A stretch of 64,000 nucleotides of DNA from Actinoallomurus soli (GCF_024055715.1 NZ_JAMXMV010000002.1:1-64000), one strand, 5' to 3'; counted from the stretch's first letter, positions 1 through 7,704 are shown. Translations and numbers: made by a program. Notes: generated by a model not told the origin, from the sequence alone.

Positions 1-58
1 GCAGCAACGGCTCGATCCGCTGCCAGGCCGCATCGGTTAACTCATGTCGCCGGACCAT
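1..58 (-). CDS. IS5-family-like transposase, N-terminus only (runs off the left edge)
   Basis: Read on the minus strand, an ATG at 58-56 opens a frame beginning MVRRHELTDAAWQRIEPLL. This is the characteristic start of actinobacterial IS5-type (DUF4096-like) transposases. Only 19 residues are inside the window, so the DDE catalytic domain and the far end of the insertion sequence cannot be seen. The IS terminus that belongs to it lies about 65 bases upstream at 111-127. Whether the transposase is intact is unknown. Confidence 0.7.
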   Translation of the reverse strand, partial: MVRRHELTDAAWQRIEPLL

Positions 59-127
59 GACACACCATCAAAGCCCGTCACAAGATCGACCTCAGCCGAA
101 CGCCAAGATCTACCGGACACGCCCTAG
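1..127 (-). mobile_element. End of an IS5-type insertion sequence with CTAG target
   Basis: The sequence CCGGACACGCCCTAG at 113-127 ends in a CTAG tetranucleotide and lies outside the transposase start. Read inward from the end it is CTAGGGCGTGTCCGG. It differs at one base from both ends of the IS-like segment at 5498-6525. CTAG fits the YTAR-type target known for part of the IS5 family. The other end is outside the window. Confidence 0.6.
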
Positions 128-214
128 ACCACCTGGCCCTCTGCACCATTCTCCGCAAGGGGCAACTTGCCTAGCGACTGGTCTTGAATGTGGGCACGCG
201 AATACGCGTTCCGA

Positions 215-345
215 CGCGACACGCCTGTTCTTCGCCGAATTCCGCTGTATCAGACGAAGCCGGCGGCGCTAGCGCCGCCGCAGGCCGCCCACGCCGCACA
301 CCCTACGGGCGTGCGGCGTGGGAGTCGGCCCCTCCGGCCGTGCCG
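215..345. repeat. Direct repeat copy 1 with two hairpins
   Basis: About 115 bases here match 1480-1612 with scattered differences; both copies share TTCTT..GC.GAAT.CCGCTGTAT followed by GC-rich hairpins. This copy contains a perfect 20-bp palindrome (261-280) and a second inverted repeat pairing 290-299 with 311-320. The hairpins could act as terminators. Between the IS end (127) and the gene at 437 I see nothing else. Confidence 0.65.
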
Positions 346-436
346 GAGGGGGCGGCCCCGGCAACTTCTCTTGTTCGCCTAGTAGTAAATTCTCCGGCCG
401 GTGCTTGGGGCCAGGCCCTCGCGCCTTCGAGCAGGA

Positions 437-1039
437 ATGCGACAGAATCACCAGGTGGATCAGGGCCTTGGTGTGTTGCTGGGAGCGGGCGTCGGAGCGC
501 TCGGGACGGCAGTGACGGCAACGTTGACCGCCTGGTGGGCGCGGGGCCAAGCAAAGCTGACCGCTGATGCTCAACGAGAGCAAGCCCAGGCCCAGGCTCG
601 CGTTGATCACGCGCGCTGGCGACGGGAAACTCGCAGGGATGCTTACGCGGCCTTCTTGGACACCGTCCATGCCGTTCATGATCGGGCGGAACGGGCTCGT
701 AGTGCAGTGATGAACGATCCAGGGCGCTTGATCGAAGGCGCGTCGACCTTCATGCAGGAAGCCCAGGCGCTGCGCGAGCCCTTGCGAGCACGGTGGGCGG
801 TCGTCGCGATGGAAGGCCCGAAGCCAGTGGGGACGGCTGCGAAGACACTGCTGGACCGGACCAGCGACTGGCTTGTCCACGTCGAGGTACTGATCGCAGT
901 TCATGGGCAGGGAAAGTCCCAAGAACCATTCGAGGAGGCATGCGCTTCGGCGTACCACGATGTGCATGCGGCCTTGGTCAAGTTCATCGCAACGGCAGAG
1001 GCGGTTCTGGACGCGTCGCCGGTCGCTGCTCCGAGTTGA
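437..1039 (+). CDS. Membrane-anchored helical protein of unknown function
   Basis: A protein of about 200 residues. The start was placed at the ATG of MRQNHQVDQGLG because the predicted transmembrane segment (residues about 9-30, rich in Gly/Ala/Leu/Val) follows directly. After the membrane segment comes a charged, probably coiled-coil stretch (TADAQREQAQAQARVDHAR), then RRETRRDAYAAFLDTV and a mainly alpha-helical cytosolic remainder. It shares this architecture and the R-DAY-FL signature with the gene at 3004-3654, although overall identity is low. No catalytic motif is visible. It sits just outside the integrated element, between IS and integrase remnants, so it was probably cargo of an older insertion. 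Confidence 0.6.
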   Translation: MRQNHQVDQGLGVLLGAGVGALGTAVTATLTAWWARGQAKLTADAQREQAQAQARVDHARWRRETRRDAYAAFLDTVHAVHDRAERARSAVMNDPGRLIEGASTFMQEAQALREPLRARWAVVAMEGPKPVGTAAKTLLDRTSDWLVHVEVLIAVHGQGKSQEPFEEACASAYHDVHAALVKFIATAEAVLDASPVAAPS

Positions 1040-1198
1040 GGTAGGCCGAACGCAGATCCCTTCACGCGCTCGTGCCGTGCTCGTACGAAGAGGGCACCTT
1101 CGGCAAGGTCCGCCCCTGGACTCGCGGCGGGTGAAGATCGAGAATGCTCCGTGCCTCGGTCTGGTCCGCCCGTCTCGGCTCGGCTGGCGGCTGCCGAC

Positions 1199-1482
1199 GG
1201 TGTTGTGCCGATTCCACCGATCCTGGGGGAGATCCTTCGGGCGCACATCGCGGTTCGCGACGGCAGAGGATGGCCGGCTGTTCCAGAGCGAACGGGCAGG
1301 TCGTCTGCTCGACCTCGTACTGGCGTGTCTGGGCCGAGGCGCGGGCCATCGGTCCGTCTCCGGAGTGGGCCGCCTCCCCGGTCGCTCGGCCGCCGTACGA
1401 CCTTCGACGCGGCGGTGTCACTGTGACTCAGCTCCGGCGTTCCGGCCACCGAGGTCGCGGCGGACCGGCCACAACGCGGGCG
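1199..1482 (+). pseudogene. Decayed C-terminal end of an AICE tyrosine integrase
   Basis: The DNA aligns almost end to end with the intact integrase at about 1996-2280 bases into this element (11995-12275), for example VPIPPILGEILRAH here against VPIPPVLVEILRAH there, and a shared stretch through GAGGATGGCCGGCTGTTCCA. Several single-base indels move the reading frame and the LRHAAVSLW core is broken. Only the catalytic C-terminal third remains. No expression or activity is expected. It marks an earlier integration at or near the same tRNA-Tyr site. Confidence 0.8.
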
Positions 1483-1612
1483 ACGCGAGCACCGTTCTTT
1501 GCTGAATCCCGCTGTATTGGATCAAGGCGGCGGCGCTCGGCGCCGCCTCAGGCCGCCCGCCCGGCAGGCCCTACGGGCGTGCGGCGTGGGCGCCGGTCCC
1601 TCCGGCCGCGCC
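1480..1612. repeat. Direct repeat copy 2 with hairpins
   Basis: Second copy of the repeat at 215-345, directly downstream of the integrase remnant. It forms an 8-bp stem hairpin (1525-1532 with 1541-1548). The two copies flank a 1.26-kb block containing the gene at 437 and the integrase remnant. From 1613 to 1880 I see no gene. Confidence 0.6.
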
Positions 1613-1880
1613 GATCGGGCGGCTCAGCAGACGAAGACCCAACCGCGGATTCCCTCCAGCGTCACCAGCTTCGAACCGTTCTCGCGGGACGGCCGCAGGG
1701 CCGCCGGCCAACTTCACTTCGTTCGCCCTCCGGGTCGCCTACGACGATTGGCAGGCCACCCCGCTCACCAGGTCATGGGGCACTGTCTAGTGGTGTGGCT
1801 CGGGCCGCTGTTCGGGGAGCTATGTAGGTTATCGGCCGGTCGCCACCGGATGTGCGACCTGTCTACGGGAAGGTTGGCGC

Positions 1881-2252
1881 ATGACGAAGCAGGACGTGCC
1901 AACCGATGGGCAGGCGTTGGAGTCGCCACCACGAAACTCGGTGGCGCTGGGGGTGTTCCTTGGCGTGGCGTCTCATCCCAGGGTGCCGTTCACGGTGGTC
2001 GAACTGGCAGGTCGTGGCATCACGGCCGACGCGGCTGCAACTCGATGGATGCTGGAGGTTGGAAAGCCGTCCCTAGACGGTCTCACGCTGGCCAACAAGG
2101 TCATTGAGTTTGGCGAGTGGGAAGAGCGACTCATTGACCTTTGGCGAGCGTTCAGAAGCGGCGATGTCGAGACTGCGCTCTTCGAAACCCGCCTGGCTGA
2201 GATCGTCACCGCTATGGAGGAATGGCCGTCCGATCCGGACGGTCGAGGCTAA
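1881..2252 (+). CDS. Small hypothetical protein (123 aa)
   Basis: An ATG preceded by GGAAGG seven bases upstream opens a 123-residue frame. The composition looks like a real soluble protein, with alternating helices: WMLEVGKPSLDGL, LTLANKVIEFGEWEERLIDLWRA. The frame ends SDPDGRG. I recognise no family and see no membrane segment, signal peptide or metal-binding motif. It lies between the integrase relic and the long palindrome at 2354, in DNA that looks like leftovers of earlier mobile elements, so it may be an orphan cargo gene. Confidence 0.55.
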   Translation: MTKQDVPTDGQALESPPRNSVALGVFLGVASHPRVPFTVVELAGRGITADAAATRWMLEVGKPSLDGLTLANKVIEFGEWEERLIDLWRAFRSGDVETALFETRLAEIVTAMEEWPSDPDGRG

Positions 2253-2353
2253 GACCGGGTGCGGCCACCACATGCCTCCGGCGGGGGCCTCCAGGCTCGG
2301 GGATGGAGTCGGACCGCACGCGGCGCACGATGATCGCTGGCTAGGGTGGAAGC

Positions 2354-2504
2354 CGGGTCATCCCCTCTGCCTCCGTCCCAGGACAAGCCCAGCAGACCAG
2401 ACCCCACGGGTCGAGGTCGTTCGTCCGTGGGGCGCTCCACCTCGGCCCGTGGAGTCTGGCCCGCTTCCCCTCCGGGGTGGGACGAAGGCACAAGGGATGA
2501 CCCG
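2354..2504. repeat. 151-bp imperfect inverted repeat (long hairpin)
   Basis: The outer 27 bases of each side (2354-2380 and 2478-2504) pair at 24 of 27 positions. The inner parts also pair imperfectly (CCAGACCCCACGGGTCGAGG against CCAGACTCCACGGGCCGAGG on the other strand). The whole segment can fold into one long cruciform or RNA hairpin. It lies about 120 bases outside attL and contains no convincing gene. Confidence 0.75.
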
Positions 2505-2621
2505 GCGGGGGTGATGTGGGGTGGGCACGCCTGGAACCAACAACTCGCGCCGTGCCACACGCGTGCCAGATAGACCGGTGATCAAGAGAGAGTCGCGGTG
2601 AACCGGGGATCATGAAAGCGA

Positions 2622-2720
2622 AACGGCCCCTGACCGCATCTCTGCTGGTCAGGGGCCGTCCCACCTGATGTGGCGGGTCCAGGATTCGAACCTGGGTAGG
2701 CTGAGCCGACGGATTTACAG
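2622..2720. repeat. attL: partial tRNA-Tyr copy bounding the integrated element
   Basis: These 99 bases match 12530-12628 with a single mismatch (2660). The copy covers the tRNA-Tyr 3' half (2671-2720), ending in the anticodon loop, plus the 12-bp stem terminator downstream of the tRNA (2624-2658). Beyond 2720 the two flanks diverge at once, which places the strand exchange in or next to the anticodon region, as known for actinomycete integrative elements. The fragment cannot make a tRNA. Confidence 0.92.
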
Positions 2721-3003
2721 AGGGTCGGCGTTCTCGTCCCAACTTCCTCTCTGACCTTGGAAGACACCGGCGGACCTATGTCCCGGCATCGTCGTCATCC
2801 CGCGTATATCCCGCGTGCCTCCGAGATCGAAATGTCGGACGCGTGCGCCGAGTGTCAGCAGCCGGGCTTGGCGTCGGACGTCGCCGCCGAGCCGAGCAGA
2901 ACCGTCGGCCCCACCCCCGTAGAGGGTGGAACGGCGACTGACGAGATGGGCAGGGCTAAGGGTTCCTCTTACTTCTGCGATCTCGTTCGGCCATCATGGC
3001 GGG

Positions 3004-3654
3004 ATGACTTGGGACTGGCTTGCACCCACAACAACTGGCGTCGTAGGGCTGGCGGGCCTAGTGGCGACCTCTTTGACTGCATACACACAACAAAGGAACC
3101 AGTTGAAGGTTCTTAGTATTCAACGCTCACACAATGAGGGCGATACACTAAGAGCAGAAAAAAGAGATGCATATCTCAAATTCCTGCAATGCCTTAATGA
3201 GGTAACGAGTGCGATCTATGGAAATCTACCCGATTCTACCAGTATTTCGTACGGTAAAATTGTGGCAGAGGCACACGAAAAGCTATCATCTGCGCTCGAT
3301 GAGCTAGAGCTCGTCGCACCGGAATGGGTAGTTCGTTATGCACGGATCCTCCAAGCTAGGGCACTTCAATGGCTGACCGCCATGCGCTTCGATGCAGAAG
3401 CTGGAATGAGTCAATATGAAAGAGTGATAGTCTCTCGTACCTATCTTATGACGGCAATCAGGGCCGACATGTTTGGATACGGTCGAGATTCCGCCGAGAA
3501 GGCAATTGAGAGAATCAAGTCTGGCTATAAAGAGGAAGGGTTCGGACAGAAAGACCTAACGGATCAAGTGGTGAAGGCTTGGAATGACGCGATTGAAAGC
3601 CGCAGAAGTTCCAACAATGAAGGCCGTACGCCTCCTGCCGAATCAGAAGGCTGA
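3004..3654 (+). CDS. Membrane-anchored helical cargo protein, low GC
   Basis: A 216-residue protein. The ATG at 3004 gives MTWDWLAPTTTG followed by a transmembrane segment (residues about 8-27). The rest is charged and helical: QQRNQLKVLSIQRSHNEG, RAEKRDAYLKFLQCLNEV, and a C-terminal RIKSGYKEEGFGQKDLTDQV. The base composition and codon choice (AGA, ATA, TTA-type codons, A-rich runs) differ sharply from the surrounding GC-rich genes, pointing to recent acquisition. Layout and the K/R-R-DAY-FL signature match the gene at 437, which sits in the same relative position outside attL. Function unknown; a membrane-tethered cytosolic domain is compatible with a defence or exclusion role, but that is inference. 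Confidence 0.7.
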   Translation: MTWDWLAPTTTGVVGLAGLVATSLTAYTQQRNQLKVLSIQRSHNEGDTLRAEKRDAYLKFLQCLNEVTSAIYGNLPDSTSISYGKIVAEAHEKLSSALDELELVAPEWVVRYARILQARALQWLTAMRFDAEAGMSQYERVIVSRTYLMTAIRADMFGYGRDSAEKAIERIKSGYKEEGFGQKDLTDQVVKAWNDAIESRRSSNNEGRTPPAESEG

Positions 3655-3665
3655 GCCGCCGAGGC

Positions 3666-3714
3666 GCCCCGACGGCCTTGGAGGCCCCGACTAGCGGAGG
3701 GCTACCGTCGGGGC
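3666..3714 (+). terminator. Hairpin after the 3004 gene
   Basis: A 10-bp perfect stem (GCCCCGACGG at 3666-3675 with CCGTCGGGGC at 3705-3714) encloses a 29-base loop 12 bases after the stop codon of the preceding gene. There is no T-run, which is normal for actinomycete terminators. Confidence 0.55.
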
Positions 3715-4044
3715 AGGGGGAAACGGACGCCATCCCGCGCATCTCCTGCGCGCGCTGCTCATGCTTTCGGGTGCACTCTTCATTACGAGTCATGCTAAGC
3801 ACGTCCGCAGCCGTCCAGATCTGACTACCGACCTGCGTTGTCGTGCTCTCGGGTGTCCACGCCCGTCCGGGGACATCCAAGGTGGTTGTTAGCGCGGGCG
3901 TTAGCAAGGTGGCCACCGCGCACGCGGCCGGCTAGCCCCTGTCCGGAGTGCTTTCCGACGCGGACCCGTGAGACGATGTGACAGACGGCTTCGCGCGGGT
4001 GTGGGAGCGTGGCTGTAGGTCAGTCCTAGACGGGGTGGACGTCA
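3715..4044. other. Gene-free stretch
   Basis: I see no supportable gene. A minus-strand frame covers part of it, but it runs through the terminator hairpin and into the antisense of the 3004 gene, and has no ribosome-binding site. The stretch separates the plus-strand cargo gene from the minus-strand genes that follow. Confidence 0.5.
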
Positions 4045-4386
4045 TCAATAGGCGTACTCGTCGATATCCAGTTCCGCGCGCGTCAACCGGAGGAACTCCA
4101 GCGTCCTGGCGTCAAGATGCCAGCCCAGCAACTGGTGCTGTCCCCCAACCTTCTCGAGACCCTCAACCGGGTTGGTGTCCTCTTCTTCCTCGCCGTCCGG
4201 ATGCTCATATATCCCAACGACTTGCAGCCTGCTTGCGCCTGGTTGTCCATCCATCCGGTCAAGCTCGGCGGCCAAGGCGCCGATGCGCTCGGCATGGGCG
4301 AACAGCCTGTCCGCGACCCAGAAGCACCTCCTATCGATGAGAGGAGACGTATCTGGTCGGCATCGCTCAAGTGAGGCGAGGACCAC
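4045..4386 (-). CDS. Small acidic hypothetical protein (about 113 aa)
   Basis: The frame has the amino acid balance of a soluble protein: FWVADRLFAHAERIGALAAE, then VVGIYEHPDGEEEEDTNPVE and a C-terminal LEFLRLTRAELDIDEYAY. The listed GTG start is the longest option and has no clear ribosome-binding site. An AGGAGGTG sequence lies in frame near residue 19-21, so a shorter start is possible. No family is recognised. It is the distal gene of a probable minus-strand pair with the TRADD-N-associated membrane protein at 4543-5142, 156 bases away. Confidence 0.5.
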   Translation of the reverse strand: MVLASLERCRPDTSPLIDRRCFWVADRLFAHAERIGALAAELDRMDGQPGASRLQVVGIYEHPDGEEEEDTNPVEGLEKVGGQHQLLGWHLDARTLEFLRLTRAELDIDEYAY

Positions 4387-4542
4387 CGGAGATAGAGGAC
4401 AAGCTGACCCGGACCGCAGGGCCGGCTACGGCCCGAGGACCGGAAGCAGCGCGTCAGCCGATCGCCCCGGCCCCGTGCAACGCCCAACCACCCACGGCGA
4501 TCGTCACGACCTGTGCATCTATGAGTGCCGAGGTTGCGTCTC

Positions 4543-5142
4543 TCACGGCTCAATCTCTCGGGAGGCTTGCTCGTCGCCAGGCATCAGCCGGTTGATGGTC
4601 ACGCCTGCATCGGGGTCCAAACCGAGCAACCGCATAGCAGCGAGGGACTTCAGCCGGTCTTGCAAGTTGGCGTCGGCGACACGGTCAATCAGTGCAAGCG
4701 TCTGCTCATGAAGCACGTCGCTGCGCATCTCGTCTCGCAGACGGTTTGCTTGTTCGGTCAAGTGCTTGCGCGCCCTGTTCGAGTGGATAGCGAAAGCGCC
4801 GCCGCATGAAGTGATCAGTAGACCACTCAAGCTTGTTAACGCGGGCAAGTAGTTGGAGTGCTGATCGGCGAGGGCTAGGGCGCCGCCTACGAGGAGGATC
4901 ACCGCACCGGCGGACATGAAGATCACGCTCAGTCGAAACGTGGTTTCGGCCTGTTTCAATGCTTGGTTGAGGAAGCTGAAGAAGAAGTTGACTCGCTGCT
5001 CGTCGACCTTTGGTTGCGGTGCGGGGCTCCAGACGTAGTTCTGGTAGAAGTCACCGCCCACCGAGAGGTTACCGATGGAGTGGTGGACAACTGCCTCGTC
5101 GCGATCATCATCATCGTCGGGCGCGCTCGTTACCTTCGCCAT
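4543..5142 (-). CDS. Two-TM protein resembling the TRADD-N-associated membrane domain family
   Basis: A 199-residue protein starting at MAKVTSAPDD; AAAGGGAG lies 11 bases upstream of this ATG, which is why I prefer it to the ATG 60 bases earlier. After an acidic N-terminus with HHSIGNLSVGGDFYQN come a helix (VNFFFSFLNQALKQAETTFR, residues 51-70), two transmembrane segments (about 72-93 and 100-119), then SNRARKHLTEQANRLRDEMR and a helical tail ending DRLKSLAAMRLLGL. The order of amphipathic helix, 2-TM hairpin, basic SNR-R-K and E-L-D-LKALL-type tail matches what I know of CyanoTRADDas_TM-like proteins, described in NTP-dependent conflict and immunity systems. The usual N-terminal signalling partner domain is absent. 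The family call is from memory and needs a profile search. Confidence 0.65.
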   Translation of the reverse strand: MAKVTSAPDDDDDRDEAVVHHSIGNLSVGGDFYQNYVWSPAPQPKVDEQRVNFFFSFLNQALKQAETTFRLSVIFMSAGAVILLVGGALALADQHSNYLPALTSLSGLLITSCGGAFAIHSNRARKHLTEQANRLRDEMRSDVLHEQTLALIDRVADANLQDRLKSLAAMRLLGLDPDAGVTINRLMPGDEQASREIEP

Positions 5143-5435
5143 TGCCTTGCAGGCTCCCTTTATTAGTCGCTTGCCGTCAGTGTAGGTCGTTCTGCGTCTC
5201 ATACCGGTGGCACCGGAGCCAGGTCGATCCCATCGAGGGTAGAGCTGTTCGATGTGCTACAAGCGTAACTATTTGGGACTGGGCGGCCGGCCGGTTCGGG
5301 CCGGGATCGGCCCGCAGAGGCCGCACGCCCGGCCCGAGGGCCGGTCGGCCGCCGGCGGCCCGCGTAGCGGGGCGCCCTTGAAGACGTAGAGAAAGTTCTC
5401 ATCCGGGCGGGCTGTCCGTTCGGTCTTGAATACGT
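5143..5435. other. Upstream region of the TRADD-N-like gene, no gene seen
   Basis: It contains the leader of the 4543-5142 gene and a GC-rich block (5280-5370) of short inverted repeats. I see no supportable coding sequence. Confidence 0.45.
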
Positions 5436-5476
5436 CAGAGCCCCCGGTGCCGTGCGTCGGTGGTTCGGGGGCTCTG
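5436..5476. terminator. Strong hairpin terminator
   Basis: An 11-bp perfect stem (CAGAGCCCCCG at 5436-5446 with CGGGGGCTCTG at 5466-5476) and a 19-base loop. It lies just outside the left end of the IS-like segment, so it would stop transcripts leaving that segment. Confidence 0.65.
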
Positions 5477-5497
5477 GTCGTTGGCCGCGGGGTGGGT

Positions 5498-6525
5498 CTA
5501 GGGCCTGTCCGGCGGATCATGGCTTGAGTCAGAGGCGCCCCACCCGACGTCGGCCGCCGCATTGCGAAGGTCCGCCTCGTGTCGGTGATCCTCCCTCGCC
5601 ATGAGCCGGCGCGCTCCGCGGACACGCTCGGCCGGCCCGTCAGGACCCGCCTGGCCAGGTTCGAGGCAGTCCTACGGTTGCGGCGAAGGCTCCCCAACCC
5701 GCCCGCCGGCGGGGTGCCTTCGGCGCGAACGGGCTGTTCCGGACAGCGGTCCACACGTGATGCTCGCCGCCATGAGGTGACCGACGGCCAGCACGGCGAG
5801 GAGCGCTTTTAGGACCTGCTCCGCAGGCGCAGCCGGCCGCGGGCCGAGCTGAGGACGGACCTTGTCCTGGGGGTCGGTGGTGACCTGCACGGTGCTGCCG
5901 ACGCGGGGTTCGCCGTCGACGGAGAACGACCTGCCGTCGTTCAGCCGGACGTAGACCCCGACCTGCTCGGGAGCCCCGCTGTCGCTGGTGGAAGTCTTGA
6001 TCCCGGTGACCACACCCGTGGACGTCACCCCGCGATCATGCAGGATCCGCTGCTCGACCTCCCGGTCACCGAGTACGCCGGCCGTGAACGAGCAAGCGAC
6101 GACGACAACGACACCGGCCCAGAAGACCACCCAGCGCGCTGTGCCAGTCTGGTCCTCCATCCAGCAGTCTCTGACGAACAGGTACACCATCGCCATGGCG
6201 AGGTAGAACATCAGGCCCGCGAACACGAGGACGAGGGTCAGACCGTGCTCGTTCGCACGCCACGCGTACTGTTCGAGCCTCAGCGACAGCAGCGAGATCC
6301 CCAACGGCACGGCCGCCGCCAGCACGCACCAAAGCGACCACACCAGCGCCCAGGCCGCCTTTCCCGTCACGTGACTCCCCATCCGACCAGCCTGACGCGA
6401 CAACGACGACCTCCGCAAGAGCCCGGCCCTGCACAGCACACGGCACGTCATCCCCGATCCGGCACAGAACCGCTCACAGGCGGGCCGGGGACGTATACCT
6501 GCTGCAGCCCCCGGACAGGCCCTAG
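5498..6525. mobile_element. IS-like segment without transposase (CTAG-flanked inverted repeats)
   Basis: CTAGGGCCTGTCCGG at 5498-5512 is mirrored exactly by CCGGACAGGCCCTAG at 6511-6525. The inverted ends differ by one base from the end of the IS5-type element at 113-127, and the terminal CTAG on each side looks like a target duplication. The 1.0-kb interior encodes one membrane protein and no transposase. At the right end CTAG supplies the TAG stop of the decarboxylase gene, as expected for insertion next to that stop codon. It could be a non-autonomous element mobilised in trans, or an IS whose transposase was replaced. Confidence 0.6.
5672..6382 (-). CDS. Multi-TM protein with DUF3592-like external domain
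   Basis: About 236 residues, starting at MGSHVTGKAAWALVW. Three N-terminal transmembrane segments (about residues 8-30, 44-68 and 84-103) are followed by a beta-rich domain with TSTGVVTGIKTSTSDSG and VGVYVRLNDGRSFSVDGEPR, ending VGSTVQVTTDPQDKVRPQLG. A fourth hydrophobic segment follows (VLKALLAVLAVGHLMAA) with a basic tail. The T-G-V-V-x9-14-...-G-V-V-x-DP-type beta domain between membrane helices is typical of DUF3592-like proteins of unknown function. It is the only gene inside the IS-like segment and is read towards the terminator at 5436. Confidence 0.6.
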   Translation of the reverse strand: MGSHVTGKAAWALVWSLWCVLAAAVPLGISLLSLRLEQYAWRANEHGLTLVLVFAGLMFYLAMAMVYLFVRDCWMEDQTGTARWVVFWAGVVVVVACSFTAGVLGDREVEQRILHDRGVTSTGVVTGIKTSTSDSGAPEQVGVYVRLNDGRSFSVDGEPRVGSTVQVTTDPQDKVRPQLGPRPAAPAEQVLKALLAVLAVGHLMAASITCGPLSGTARSRRRHPAGGRVGEPSPQP

Positions 6526-7682
6526 TCGTCGCTGAGGTAGTGGTGGCCTGGCTTGGGGTGCATCAGGAAGTCGTGGTGGGAGATGTTCCAGGCGTAGGCG
6601 CCGGCCATGGAGAACGCCACGAGATCGCCGATGGCAAGGTGGTCGGTCGGGACCTGGCGGGCGAACACGTCCTTGGGTGTGCAGAGTTGCCCGACGAGGG
6701 TGACGGGCTGGTCGTCGACGGCGGGGCCGCTGCCCCCTCGGGGCAGTACGACGAACGGGTGGTTGTGCTGCTTGGTCACGGGGGTTCGGATGTGCATGGT
6801 CCCGCCGCGCAGTACCGCGTACCACTGGCCGTGGGCCTTCTTGACGTCCAGGACCTCGGTGACGTACCAACCGGCGTAGACGCTGACGGCGCGTCCTGGC
6901 TCGATCCGAAGCTTCTCCCCCGGCTGGGCCAGTGCTGCGACCTGGCGGGCGTAGCCGGTCCAGTCGAAGCGGTGGGCGGGGTCGGCGTAGTCGACGGCCA
7001 TGCCGCCGCCGAGGTTGATTTCCGGGTCGGTGACGTCGGCCTTGGCGAGCCAGGGCCGTGCCCACTCCAGGATTTCCCGGGACTGGTTGACCATCGCCTC
7101 GGCGTCCAGCCCGGACGCCAAGTGCGCGTGAATGCCGCGTAGGCGGACGTGCGGGTTGTCGGTGAGGGTGTCGCGGCAGTCCTCGATGAGGTCGGGGTCC
7201 ATGCCGAACGGGCCGGACATCGCCAGGGCGACGCCGGTCCGGTCCCCTGCCAGGTTCACCCGAAGGAGGATGTCGACCTGGCGGTCATGCTCGCGCGCCA
7301 GGGCGGCGAGGCGGGACAGTTCGTGCGGGGACTCGACGTGGATGCGCTCGACGCCCAGTTCCAGGGCGAGCCTGAGTTCGTCGTCGGTCTTGCCGGGTCC
7401 GCCGAAGGCAAGCCGGGCGTCGGGGAGGATCTGGCGAATGTGTTGGAGTTCGCCGCCTGAGGCGACCTCGATCCCGTCGACGTGCGGGGCGATGGTCCGC
7501 AGGATGGGGGCGTCGGGGTTGGCCTTGGCGGCGTAGAAGATCTCCGGTGCGCCGGGGACGGTCAGTGCCTGCCTGATGCCGGCGGCGTCGGAGGCAAGCG
7601 CGTCCAGGTCGTAGACGAACGCGGGCAGCTCGCTCGCGCCGGCCAGGTGTTCGGCGTGCTTGCGCACGCGTTCGGTGATCAC
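6522..7682 (-). CDS. Type III PLP-dependent decarboxylase (DAP/ornithine decarboxylase-like)
   Basis: 386 residues, GTG start with AAGGAG six to nine bases upstream. The N-terminal alanine-racemase-like barrel has the PLP lysine in FYAAKANP (K53), HVDGIEVASGGEL, the conserved GIHAHLASGLD and the phosphate-binding NLGGGMAVDY. The C-terminal beta domain holds IEPGRAVSVYAGWY, the LVGQLCTPKDV active-site cysteine and FSMAGAYAWNISHHDFLMHP. This makes it a group IV decarboxylase-fold enzyme, of the kind found in siderophore and carrier-bound amino acid pathways rather than clearly LysA. Substrate unknown. The GntR/UTRA remnant ends 22 bases upstream, suggesting the pair was once an autoregulated operon. 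No other biosynthetic gene accompanies it in the element. Confidence 0.85.
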   Translation of the reverse strand: MITERVRKHAEHLAGASELPAFVYDLDALASDAAGIRQALTVPGAPEIFYAAKANPDAPILRTIAPHVDGIEVASGGELQHIRQILPDARLAFGGPGKTDDELRLALELGVERIHVESPHELSRLAALAREHDRQVDILLRVNLAGDRTGVALAMSGPFGMDPDLIEDCRDTLTDNPHVRLRGIHAHLASGLDAEAMVNQSREILEWARPWLAKADVTDPEINLGGGMAVDYADPAHRFDWTGYARQVAALAQPGEKLRIEPGRAVSVYAGWYVTEVLDVKKAHGQWYAVLRGGTMHIRTPVTKQHNHPFVVLPRGGSGPAVDDQPVTLVGQLCTPKDVFARQVPTDHLAIGDLVAFSMAGAYAWNISHHDFLMHPKPGHHYLSDD

Positions 7683-7704
7683 GCGTCGGTTCTCCTTCAG
7701 CTGG

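Noticed and set aside
57-272. Plus-strand frame at the left edge
   Set aside because: It runs through the IS end and the palindrome at 261 and is antisense to the transposase upstream region; no ribosome-binding site.
2655-2720. Second tRNA-Tyr gene
   Set aside because: Only the 3' half is present; it is the attL copy created by integration.
3515-3916. 133-residue minus-strand frame after the 3004 gene
   Set aside because: It crosses the terminator hairpin and the antisense of the 3004 coding region and has no convincing start.
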